Below are positions 1 through 6,036 of a stretch of DNA of 8,307 nt, one piece after another. Each line of letters opens with the position of its first letter. Within the stretch, counting starts at the first letter, position 1. Source of the stretch: Candidatus Beckwithbacteria bacterium CG23_combo_of_CG06-09_8_20_14_all_47_9 (GTDB lineage Bacteria; Patescibacteriota; Microgenomatia; UBA1400; CG1-02-47-37); contig PCSQ01000051.1 in the NCBI GenBank assembly GCA_002772455.1, positions 266 through 8,572 on the forward strand. Reading direction: 5' to 3'. A program made the translations under genes and the position numbers. The notes beneath the pieces are model-generated. The model worked only from the letters and a program-made list of their open reading frames with translations, did no database searches and had not been told where the DNA came from.

Positions 1-985
1 TTTCATCAATGTCTTTAGTGGTTTTTTTAGCGTCTTTCAAACAGGCTTTAACCGGCCCCATCGTCGCTTCAATCAGATCATCGACCAAAGACTCGAGCTT
101 GGCCCGGGTCAGCTTCATGGTCAAATGCAGCGGGCCGTTTTTGCCTTGGGTAATAAACGGCTGGTTGATCTCGGTCTCGGTCGAAGACGACAGTTCAATC
201 TTGGCCTTTTCCGCCGCGTCTTTAATCCGCTGCAGCGCCTGCTTATCCGCCTTCAAATCAATCCCGTTTTCTTTTTTAAATTCGCCGGCAATGTACTCAA
301 TGATTTTCTGGTCAAAGTCGTCACCGCCCAAATGGGTATCGCCGTTGGTGGCTTTAACTTCGTAAATATTGTCGCCCAATTCCAACACCGAAATGTCAAA
401 CGTGCCGCCGCCCAAATCGTACACGCAAATTGTCTGGGCTTTTTTCTTGTCCATGCCGTAAGCGAGCGCGGCCGCCGTCGGCTCATTTAGAATCCGCTCA
501 ACTTTCAGCCCGGCAATTTCGCCGGCTTGTTTGGTCGCCTGCCTTTGGGCATCGTTGAAATAGGCCGGAACGGTAACCACGGCTTTATCGACTTTAGCCC
601 CCAGATAGGCTTCGGCATCGGCCTTGGCTTTGGCCAAGATCATGGCAGAAATTTCCTGCGGGGTGTATTGTTTGCCCTCCACTTCCACTACCGCCATGTT
701 ATCTTTACCGGCCGCGATTTTATAAGCCACCATGCCCTGGGTTTTTTTGACTTCGCTATCGCTGGTTTTCCGGCCCATTAACCGCTTGATACTATAAATA
801 GTGTTGCCGGGATTTAACACCATTTGCCGCTTGGCCACGTCGCCGACTAAGTTTTTGGCCGGTTCGACGATGGACGGAATTAAGTTCCGGCCTTCGCTGG
901 TCGGAATCACTTTGCCGGTCCCGCCCTCCATCACCGCCACGACCGAATTAGTGGTCCCTAAATCAATACCGATTATTTTGGACAT
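1..985 (-). CDS. dnaK: Molecular chaperone DnaK (Hsp70), N-terminal 328 residues, cut by window edge
   Basis: Cytosolic ATP-dependent Hsp70 chaperone that holds and refolds unfolded proteins, working with GrpE and a DnaJ partner. Reading the minus strand from the ATG at 985 gives 328 codons without a stop to the window edge. Visible landmarks are the phosphate-1 loop GIDLGTTNS (residues 6-14), [15 protein letters not shown] (58-72), [16 protein letters not shown] (137-152), [11 protein letters not shown] (167-177), the phosphate-2 motif [13 protein letters not shown] (190-202) and GGDDFD (220-225). All of this is the ATPase domain; the substrate-binding domain lies outside the window. The stretch after PSIV (37-40) is about 3 residues shorter than in E. 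coli DnaK. It starts 3 bases after the grpE stop, with a Shine-Dalgarno AAAGGA at 992-997 and a 6-base spacer. It is the third gene of the CIRCE-controlled operon. A very confident family call. Confidence 0.97.
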   Translation of the reverse strand, partial: MSKIIGIDLGTTNSVVAVMEGGTGKVIPTSEGRNLIPSIVEPAKNLVGDVAKRQMVLNPGNTIYSIKRLMGRKTSDSEVKKTQGMVAYKIAAGKDNMAVVEVEGKQYTPQEISAMILAKAKADAEAYLGAKVDKAVVTVPAYFNDAQRQATKQAGEIAGLKVERILNEPTAAALAYGMDKKKAQTICVYDLGGGTFDISVLELGDNIYEVKATNGDTHLGGDDFDQKIIEYIAGEFKKENGIDLKADKQALQRIKDAAEKAKIELSSSTETEINQPFITQGKNGPLHLTMKLTRAKLESLVDDLIEATMGPVKACLKDAKKTTKDIDE

Positions 986-988
986 ATT

Positions 989-1393
989 TTATCCTTTCCC
1001 CACCTTAACGCGGGCGGGACGCAAAACTTTATCATTTAATAAATAGCCTTTTTGGGTGACGCTGACTACTTGGTCTTTTTTACCGGGAATGATTTCCACA
1101 CACTCGGCAGTTTTCGGATCAAACGGCTGGTTAATTAAGGACATTTTTTTTACCCCTTCTTCGGCCAAAACCGTCTTCAGCTGCTGCAGGGCCAGGCCTA
1201 ATCCCTGATCTTTAAGGTGGGTCGAGGCCGCTTCCAGGGCATCGACTACCGGCAGTAACTTGGCTAAAAACTGCTCCAAAACATACTTAACAAACTCCAG
1301 CCGTTCCGCCTCAACCCGTTTAGTCAGATTTTGGTAATCGGCCAGGGCCCGTTTTAATTGATCGTCTTGTGGTTGCCGGTTTTTCTTGACCAT
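989..1393 (-). CDS. grpE: Short GrpE, nucleotide exchange factor for DnaK
   Basis: Releases ADP from DnaK so the chaperone cycle can continue; works as a dimer in the cytosol. From the ATG at 1393 the protein is 134 residues, against 197 in E. coli. The missing part is the N-terminal disordered region and most of the long paired helix. What remains is a short coiled-coil segment (about 12-40, ALADYQNLTKRVEAERLEF), the helical-bundle region (LAKLLPVVDALEAA, 43-56) and the C-terminal beta wing that contacts DnaK (QPFDPKTAECVEIIPG, 89-104; GYLLNDKVLRPARVKVGK, 116-133). A TTG at 1405 would add four residues but overlaps the hrcA stop. The ATG sits 5 bases after that stop. No good Shine-Dalgarno is visible, so translation is probably coupled to hrcA. 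Middle gene of hrcA-grpE-dnaK. Confidence 0.95.
   Translation of the reverse strand: MVKKNRQPQDDQLKRALADYQNLTKRVEAERLEFVKYVLEQFLAKLLPVVDALEAASTHLKDQGLGLALQQLKTVLAEEGVKKMSLINQPFDPKTAECVEIIPGKKDQVVSVTQKGYLLNDKVLRPARVKVGKG
992..997 (-). promoter_or_regulatory. Shine-Dalgarno site of dnaK
   Basis: AAAGGA on the minus strand, 6 bases before the dnaK ATG, lying inside the last codons of grpE. It is the clearest Shine-Dalgarno sequence in the window. Its presence on an internal operon gene contrasts with the first genes of the operons, which seem to lack a leader. Confidence 0.7.
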
Positions 1394-1398
1394 AAAAT

Positions 1399-2124
1399 TT
1401 ACCAATTTTGAGAAATTTCATTGACTAAATTACCAAAGTACCGGACTACGGGAATCAGTTGCGGATAATTAAGCCGCGACGGGCCGATCACTCCCAAAGA
1501 ACCGGACAACTGCGGCCCCCTAAAATCGGTAAACACCAACCCCAGCGACTGAAACCACTTGGAATCGAGGTCGTCGCCGACCAAAATATGAACGGTTTCG
1601 TCACCGGTAGCCTTGGTAAAAATCTCGTTTAGTTCGGCAAACTCGTCGATCAAAGACAAAACTTCGCGGGCAACGTCGATATCATAAAATTCCGGATTGT
1701 TCAAAATGTGGGCGTAGCCGGCGTGGTAAACATCGCCCTTGGAAGTGCAGATAATCGCCAAGTCATTGGTGGTCTCGGCCAAAACCCGGGTCACTTGGTG
1801 CAAAAATTTCTCCACTTCAAACCGCTGGTCCCAAACTTTTTCCTTGACGGCCACTTCTTCGGCGGTCGACAATTCCTGCTCTTTGACCAGTTCCCGGACG
1901 TAGTATTTCAGGGCCATCGGCGTCGGGGTCCGGCCGGCCGAAGTATACGGCTGGAGCAGAAAACCCATTTTAGTCAAGGCCACCATTTCGTTTCTGATCG
2001 TGGCCGGGGAGATGCCTAAATTGTATTTTTTCTCCAAAATAATACTGCCGACCGGTTCGGCGGTCGAAGTATACTCCTCGATAACCGTCTTTAAAATCTG
2101 GGCTTGCCTGTCAGTCAAATTCAT
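1399..2124 (-). CDS. hrcA: Heat-inducible transcription repressor HrcA (short form)
   Basis: DNA-binding repressor of class I heat-shock genes; binds CIRCE operators and in studied bacteria needs GroEL to stay active. The 241-residue protein begins MNLTDRQAQILKTVIEEY, matching the usual HrcA N-terminus. The winged-helix domain includes the recognition region ISPATIRNEM (38-47) and the wing TSAGRTPTP (61-69), both strongly conserved in HrcA. The rest is the GAF-like and dimerisation region, ending near LGVIGPSRLNYPQLIPVVRYF, the family's C-terminal signature. Characterised Gram-positive HrcA proteins are near 340 residues, so about 100 residues of the middle region are missing; the termini are intact, so this is not a broken gene. 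I chose ATG 2124 over the upstream TTG at 2163 because that TTG is part of the -35 box. First gene of the operon and probably autoregulated through the CIRCE at its promoter. Confidence 0.96.
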   Translation of the reverse strand: MNLTDRQAQILKTVIEEYTSTAEPVGSIILEKKYNLGISPATIRNEMVALTKMGFLLQPYTSAGRTPTPMALKYYVRELVKEQELSTAEEVAVKEKVWDQRFEVEKFLHQVTRVLAETTNDLAIICTSKGDVYHAGYAHILNNPEFYDIDVAREVLSLIDEFAELNEIFTKATGDETVHILVGDDLDSKWFQSLGLVFTDFRGPQLSGSLGVIGPSRLNYPQLIPVVRYFGNLVNEISQNW

Positions 2125-2126
2125 AA

Positions 2127-2153
2127 TTAGCACTAAACTATCACGACTGCTAA
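2127..2153 (-). promoter_or_regulatory. CIRCE operator (HrcA binding site)
   Basis: An inverted repeat TTAGCACTA-N9-GACTGCTAA. The consensus is TTAGCACTC-N9-GAGTGCTAA, so each 9-base arm differs at one position and the spacer is exactly 9. It ends 2 bases before the hrcA ATG and covers the -10 box and the probable transcription start, so bound HrcA should block RNA polymerase. It fits the operon behind it and confirms the HrcA assignment. Confidence 0.95.
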
Positions 2154-2163
2154 CGGCTGTCAA
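2135..2163 (-). promoter_or_regulatory. Promoter of hrcA-grpE-dnaK
   Basis: Minus strand -35 TTGACA (2158-2163, perfect consensus), 17-base spacer, and a weak -10 TAGTTT (2135-2140) preceded by TGA, giving an extended -10. Transcription is expected near 2128, only about 4 bases before the hrcA ATG, so there is no room for a ribosome binding site in the leader. The CIRCE overlaps spacer, -10 and start. Confidence 0.75.
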
Positions 2164-2167
2164 GGGG

Positions 2168-2184
2168 GTTTTCTGCTAGAAAAC
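2168..2184. repeat. Short perfect inverted repeat between vapC and hrcA
   Basis: GTTTTCT-GCT-AGAAAAC, 7-base arms and 3-base loop. It spans the vapC stop codon and ends 4 bases upstream of the hrcA -35 box. The stem is AT-rich and on the minus strand is followed by C residues rather than a U tract, so it does not look like an intrinsic terminator. It may be chance. Confidence 0.4.
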
Positions 2185-2595
2185 GTCGGCGGCTAAGTTC
2201 ACTCCTAACTTTTTAAAGTCCCTGTCAAAAGAAAAGATAATCTTTATCTTATTGCGCCTCATGGCCACCGCGCTCGAACAGTCAATAAAAGAAATGTTTT
2301 TCGATTTAACTCTTCTGAATAAATCCCGGCTTTCTTTATGTAAATACCGGTCAATAAATATTTCCTTAGCGTACGTGTGAATTTCACTTAAAAAATCGGT
2401 TGCCGCTGGTTTACCCAGTTTTTTGGAAATCACTGTCAATGTTTCGCCGATTATATCTGAAGAAGTATAGAATTTTGCCTTTTTTGAATTTAATTTATCT
2501 AACAGTGAATTAGCCTCATTATGAGTCGAGTCTTGGCCATCTTTAATGGCTACAAAAACATTAGTATCGATAAATACCTTAAAGGTCGTAGGCAT
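2176..2595 (-). CDS. PIN-domain toxin of a VapBC-type toxin-antitoxin pair
   Basis: Predicted Mg2+-dependent endoribonuclease; studied VapC toxins cleave tRNA or rRNA and arrest growth until neutralised by the partner antitoxin. The 139-residue length is typical. Acidic PIN residues are in order: D10 in VFIDTNVF, E51 in DIIGETLTV, D105 in SFIDCSSAVAMRR, and D124/D126 in FSFDRDFKKLG. The start is ATG 2595, inside the end of the antitoxin gene (17-base overlap), which suggests translational coupling; no Shine-Dalgarno is obvious. Two hand-counted 60-base rows here (2281-2340 and 2461-2520) are about 30% and 25% GC, against about 62% in rows from hrcA and the glycosidase, pointing to acquisition by transfer. 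The substrate cannot be read from sequence. It ends 12 bases before the heat-shock promoter and points into it. Confidence 0.92.
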   Translation of the reverse strand: MPTTFKVFIDTNVFVAIKDGQDSTHNEANSLLDKLNSKKAKFYTSSDIIGETLTVISKKLGKPAATDFLSEIHTYAKEIFIDRYLHKESRDLFRRVKSKNISFIDCSSAVAMRRNKIKIIFSFDRDFKKLGVNLAADVF

Positions 2596-2833
2596 ACTTA
2601 TCGTATTCGGAATCGCCAGGGCCGCTCACCGGATTAACTGCCCATTTTTTTAAAGCCTCATATTGAGACAGTTTCTTTTTTGCTTTCTTTCTAATTTTCT
2701 TGCCTTCGACTTTCACCGCTTTATCCAAAAGCTCCCGTGTCATTTGGGAAAAGGATTTACCCGCCAGGGCCGCCAATTCCTCAATGGCATATTCGTGGCT
2801 ATCCTGCAGTAAAATCTGTTTTCTTACCAACAT
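2579..2833 (-). CDS. Ribbon-helix-helix antitoxin partner of the PIN toxin
   Basis: Predicted antitoxin that binds DNA through its N-terminus and blocks the toxin with its C-terminus. The 84-residue protein has a beta strand then two helices (VRKQILLQDSHEYAIEELAA, SFSQMTRELLDKAV, residues 3-40), the layout of ribbon-helix-helix antitoxins. A lysine-rich linker follows (45-55), then an acidic, aromatic tail (DSEYDKYAYDL, 74-84), the type of segment that fills the PIN active-site groove. I prefer ATG 2833 to a GTG six bases upstream because the promoter -10 lies only 8 bases before the ATG. It comes first and overlaps the toxin gene by 17 bases, the usual antitoxin-toxin order. Autoregulation through the inverted repeat in its promoter is likely but inferred. 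Confidence 0.88.
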   Translation of the reverse strand: MLVRKQILLQDSHEYAIEELAALAGKSFSQMTRELLDKAVKVEGKKIRKKAKKKLSQYEALKKWAVNPVSGPGDSEYDKYAYDL

Positions 2834-2841
2834 ACACACCT

Positions 2842-2870
2842 ATATTACACAACTACTAGAAAGTTGTCAA
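2842..2870 (-). promoter_or_regulatory. Promoter of the toxin-antitoxin pair
   Basis: Minus strand -35 TTGACA (2865-2870), 17-base spacer, -10 TAATAT (2842-2847). The expected start is about 2835, 1-2 bases before the antitoxin ATG at 2833, so the mRNA should be nearly leaderless. AGGTG just before the ATG could act as a weak Shine-Dalgarno only if transcription starts earlier. The -35 overlaps the -35 of the opposite promoter. Confidence 0.7.
2849..2867. promoter_or_regulatory. Inverted repeat in the antitoxin promoter, candidate operator
   Basis: On the minus strand ACAACT (2862-2867), 7-base spacer, AGTTGT (2849-2854): a perfect 6-base inverted repeat. It covers the end of the -35 and most of the spacer of the toxin-antitoxin promoter, and also the -35 of the divergent glycosidase promoter. 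Ribbon-helix-helix antitoxins usually bind such repeats in their own promoter. Binding here could repress both directions. The function is an inference. Confidence 0.5.
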
Positions 2871-2892
2871 GTCTTAACGATCTTGCTATAAC
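2864..2892 (+). promoter_or_regulatory. Promoter of the glycoside hydrolase gene
   Basis: Plus strand -35 TTGTCA (2864-2869), 17-base spacer, -10 TATAAC (2887-2892) preceded by TGC, an extended -10. The -10 ends 7 bases before the A of the ATG at 2899, so transcription should begin at or next to the start codon (leaderless mRNA). The -35 lies back to back with that of the toxin-antitoxin promoter, so the two promoters probably compete. Confidence 0.75.
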
Positions 2893-2898
2893 CAAAGT

Positions 2899-4275
2899 AT
2901 GAATTTAAGACGAAAACGCTCGCTGGCTAAATTAATTTTTGGCGGATTACTACTAATAATTTTGAGTACCGGTTTATTTATCGGTTTGGGGTTTAAGGAC
3001 AAAGTCGCCAATTTATTTTCCGAAGCCACCGGGACCAAGGCGGAAATCCGGGTGGACGCCGGCAGCAATCTGGGTGTCCTGCCCCAGCCGTGGCGCAATC
3101 TGGCCCAGGGCGGTGAAGAACCCGACACCATAACTAAAGTAGCCCAAAAAATCAAACTCCTGCAACCCAACTACATTCGGATTGACCATATTTATGATTT
3201 TTATGATGTGCCCAATGGCTGGACCAAACTAGACAGTGAAGTCAATGCGATTTTAGCCGCCGGCGCCAAACCCCTCCTCGCCTTGTCTTATATGCCTAAC
3301 GGTTTCGGCGCGGATATCACCGCCGCGCCGGACAACTGGAACGACTGGTACGCTTTGGTCAAAGCCACCATTGAACACTACTCCGGCAAAAACAATAAAA
3401 ACATCAGCAACGTTTATTACGAAGTCTGGAACGAACCGGACCTGTTCGGCGGCTGGAAAGCTTACGGCAACAAAAACTACCTCCGGCTTTACCGGGTCTC
3501 CGCCCAAGCGGCTGCGGCAGCCAACAACACTCTGCCTTTTAAACTCGGCGGGCCGGCCACTACCGGCGCTTACCCAAACTGGATCGAGGCCCTGCTTAAT
3601 TTGGTCGACGCGGAAAATTTGCGTCTCGATTTTATTTCCTGGCATCGCTACTCGTGGGAAGCTGAAGCCTTAAGCGACGACGCCGGCCTAATAAACCGCC
3701 TATTACTCAAACATCCCCGCCTGGCCTTAAAAGAAAAACTGGTGACCGAATACGGCCCGGACCCGGAAAATAATCCGGCTTACGACACCGGCCTGGGCGC
3801 CAGCCATTTGCTGGCAACCATCCGGGCCAGTTTGGGCAAAATCCATAAAATTTTTAATTTTGAAATTATGGACGGCCCCGGTCCCGACGGCGCCGCTTTC
3901 TGGGGCCGTTACGGCTTGTTAACCCATCACGCTTCCGGGCTCCAACCCAAGCCCCGCTATAATTTACTATTATGGTTAAACCAGCTCGAAGGCCAACGTT
4001 TGGCCGTTACCGGCGAAGGCAGCTGGGTAAAAGGCATTAGCGTTGCCTCCGGCAACATTCTCCGGCTTTATTTGGTCAACTACGATCCCCGCGGGGCCCA
4101 TCAGGAAACCGTTCCGATTGTCATTAACAATTTAGCTCCTGGCGGTTATCAGGTAAATTACGAGTGGTTCCAGGGCAAAACTCAAACCAAAGCCGTCCAG
4201 ATTACCGGCGGCACTTTTGTTGATCAGGTATTCATGCGGCCGAACGAGATTATCCGGCTCACCCTAACTCATTAA
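2899..4275 (+). CDS. Membrane-anchored or secreted glycoside hydrolase, clan GH-A, GH39-like
   Basis: Predicted retaining glycosidase acting outside the cytoplasmic membrane; the substrate is unknown (GH39 includes beta-xylosidases and alpha-L-iduronidases). The 458-residue protein starts with a basic stretch (RRKRSLAK) and one hydrophobic segment (about 11-31), an uncleaved anchor or signal peptide. A TIM-barrel region follows (about 48-350). The acid/base Glu is E179 in YYEVWNEPDL, SWHRY (247-251) matches the S-[FW]-H-x-Y strand of this clan, and the nucleophile Glu is E284 in LVTEYGP. KPRYNLLLWLNQL (351-363) resembles the barrel end of GH39 enzymes. Residues about 366-458 look like a beta-sandwich domain. 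Codon use is GC-rich like the housekeeping genes, unlike the neighbouring vapBC. The last 12 bases overlap the 3' end of lepA on the other strand. It stands alone; no other sugar gene is nearby. Clan is confident, family less so. Confidence 0.85.
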   Translation: MNLRRKRSLAKLIFGGLLLIILSTGLFIGLGFKDKVANLFSEATGTKAEIRVDAGSNLGVLPQPWRNLAQGGEEPDTITKVAQKIKLLQPNYIRIDHIYDFYDVPNGWTKLDSEVNAILAAGAKPLLALSYMPNGFGADITAAPDNWNDWYALVKATIEHYSGKNNKNISNVYYEVWNEPDLFGGWKAYGNKNYLRLYRVSAQAAAAANNTLPFKLGGPATTGAYPNWIEALLNLVDAENLRLDFISWHRYSWEAEALSDDAGLINRLLLKHPRLALKEKLVTEYGPDPENNPAYDTGLGASHLLATIRASLGKIHKIFNFEIMDGPGPDGAAFWGRYGLLTHHASGLQPKPRYNLLLWLNQLEGQRLAVTGEGSWVKGISVASGNILRLYLVNYDPRGAHQETVPIVINNLAPGGYQVNYEWFQGKTQTKAVQITGGTFVDQVFMRPNEIIRLTLTH

Positions 4276-6036
4276 CGCCAAAAACGCTTCCTGGGGCAAA
4301 TTAACCCGGCCGATTTGCTTCATTCTTTTTTTGCCTTTTTTCTGTTTAGACAGCAGTTTATTTTTGCGGCCCGGGTCGGCCGCGTGCAGTTTAACCGTCA
4401 CGTCTTTGCGCCAGGATTTGATGGTCTCCCGGGCCAAAATCTTGCCGCCCATCGCCACCTGGATCGGCAGTTCAAACTGCTGCCGGGGAATCACCGCTTT
4501 CAGCTTGGCGGCCAGACGCTTGGCCACCTCGTCAATCCGGGAACGGACCACCAATTGCGCCAGCGGATCGATCGTCCGACGGTTCAATTTAACCTCCAGT
4601 TTGACCAAATCCACCGGCCGGTAATCCAAAAAGCGCCAATCCAAACTGGCAAAACCGGAAGATAGGCTTTTTAATTGGCTGAAAAAATCCGACACCAATT
4701 CCCGCAAAGGCAAACAATAAACCAGCTGGACCTGGCTGCCGAAATACTGCTGGCTTAATAAACTGCCCCGGCGAGCCTGGGTTAACTGCATCACTCCGCC
4801 CAAATAAGCTTGGGGGGTAAAAATCGTCAACTCGATTACCGGTTCTCTAATTTGATTAATTAAAGTCGGGTCGGGCAAGTCGGCGGCGCCGGTCAGATTA
4901 ATCGTTTTGCCGGAACGCAAATCCACCCGGTATTCCACCGACGGACTGGTGCTGATTAATTCCAGGTCAAACTCCAGTTCCAGCCGCTCCTGGACCACGT
5001 CGGCATGCAGCAAACCCTGAAAGCCGATCTTAAACCCGCTGCCTAAAACCGCCGAAGTCACCGGGACAAAATGCAAACTGGAATCATTGAGCGCCAACTT
5101 TTCCAGGGCCGCTTTTAAACGCAAAAAGTCAATGTTATTTACCGGGAACAGGTCCATAAACATCATCGGCTTCGGCTCCAGGTACCCCGGCAGTCCGGTG
5201 GTTTGGCTGCCGGCCAAAGTTAAGGTGTCGCCGACGCGGCAAAGACTGATGTCTTTCAGTCCGGTTGCAATATAACCCACCTCGCCCCAGTTTAAGTTTT
5301 TAGCCGGCACCATTTGAGGAGAAAAATAGCCCAGGTTTTCTGCCATAAATTCCGCTTTACTCCCTAAAAACTGCAGCCGGTCTCCGGCCGCCACACTGCC
5401 GTTGACTACCCGTACCGAAGCGATGACTCCCCAGTGCGGATGATAAAACGAGTTAAACACCAGGGTCTGAAGCGGTTGAACCGCACTGCCGCCGGGCGGC
5501 GGAATCCGGTCAATCACCGCTTTAATTAATTGAATTAGATTAGCGCCGGTTTTGGCCGAAATGGTTAAAAGCTCCTCGCGTTTAAAACCAAAACTATCAA
5601 TTAAAGCCTGCTTGGTCGGTTCAATTTCCGCGTTCGGCAAATCAATCTTGTTAATTACCGGCACTAAAGTCAGATTTTGTTCAATCGCTTTGTAGGCATT
5701 GGCCAAAGTCTGGGCCTGAATGCCGGCGGTAGCATCGACCAATAAAATCGCTCCTTCGCAGGCGGCCAATGACCGGGAGACTTCGTAAGCAAAATCTACA
5801 TGCCCCGGAGTATCGATCAGATTAAGGATATAAGGAATAGTATTTAGAGAATAGTGCAGGCGCACCGGGGCTAGTTTAATTGTTATTCCCCGTTCCTGCT
5901 CTATTGGGTTAGAATCTAAATAACGCTTTGGGTTCTTCACGGTTCCCGTCAGTTCCAAAAATCGGTCGGTCAAAGTCGTCTTGCCGTGGTCGATATGGGA
6001 AACCACGCAAAAGTTACGGAGCCGTGATGGGTTCAT
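4264..6036 (-). CDS. lepA: Elongation factor 4 (LepA), ribosomal back-translocase GTPase
   Basis: Translational GTPase related to EF-G that binds the ribosome and influences translocation and assembly. The 590-residue protein covers the whole family length. GTPase motifs are HIDHGKTT (14-21), ERGITI (48-53), DTPGH (75-79, with the catalytic-type His79), NKID (129-132) and SAK (160-162). EF4 features follow: IDRIPPPGG (175-183), the EF-G-like domains, and the EF4-specific C-terminal end GKKRMKQIGRVNLPQEAFLAL. Within that C-terminal domain, the usual YGGD-x-[ST]RK stretch reads HAADPGRK, a local divergence in the part that reaches the tRNA region in known structures. P-loop Ser is replaced by Thr, which is common in GTPases. 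It starts inside the end of murJ (23-base overlap) with AAGG at 6047-6050 as a distant Shine-Dalgarno. It ends in TAG, overlapping the convergent glycosidase gene. Confidence 0.97.
   Translation of the reverse strand: MNPSRLRNFCVVSHIDHGKTTLTDRFLELTGTVKNPKRYLDSNPIEQERGITIKLAPVRLHYSLNTIPYILNLIDTPGHVDFAYEVSRSLAACEGAILLVDATAGIQAQTLANAYKAIEQNLTLVPVINKIDLPNAEIEPTKQALIDSFGFKREELLTISAKTGANLIQLIKAVIDRIPPPGGSAVQPLQTLVFNSFYHPHWGVIASVRVVNGSVAAGDRLQFLGSKAEFMAENLGYFSPQMVPAKNLNWGEVGYIATGLKDISLCRVGDTLTLAGSQTTGLPGYLEPKPMMFMDLFPVNNIDFLRLKAALEKLALNDSSLHFVPVTSAVLGSGFKIGFQGLLHADVVQERLELEFDLELISTSPSVEYRVDLRSGKTINLTGAADLPDPTLINQIREPVIELTIFTPQAYLGGVMQLTQARRGSLLSQQYFGSQVQLVYCLPLRELVSDFFSQLKSLSSGFASLDWRFLDYRPVDLVKLEVKLNRRTIDPLAQLVVRSRIDEVAKRLAAKLKAVIPRQQFELPIQVAMGGKILARETIKSWRKDVTVKLHAADPGRKNKLLSKQKKGKKRMKQIGRVNLPQEAFLALMS

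Noticed and set aside
125..781. Plus-strand open frames over dnaK
   Set aside because: They are shadows of the dnaK reading frame, which has unmistakable Hsp70 motifs across the same bases.
1405..1405. TTG start for grpE giving four more residues
   Set aside because: It would overlap the hrcA stop; the ATG at 1393 lies 5 bases after that stop, the usual arrangement in tight operons.
2163..2163. TTG start for hrcA giving 254 residues
   Set aside because: That TTG is the first half of the TTGACA -35 box, and the extra residues do not match HrcA, whose N-terminus matches from ATG 2124.
2168..2184. Terminator for vapBC
   Set aside because: The 7-base stem is AT-rich and has no U tract after it on the minus strand; listed only as an inverted repeat.
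3253..3645. Minus-strand open frame within the glycosidase, 130 codons
   Set aside because: Antisense shadow of a GC-rich gene; low-complexity valine/glycine content, no recognisable domain, no promoter or ribosome site.
4296..4340. Possible intrinsic terminator after the glycosidase: GCAAAT/ATTTGC followed by T runs
   Set aside because: The stem is only 6 bases with an 11-base loop, the T run starts 6 bases later, and the T runs are explained by the lysine-rich end of lepA on the other strand.
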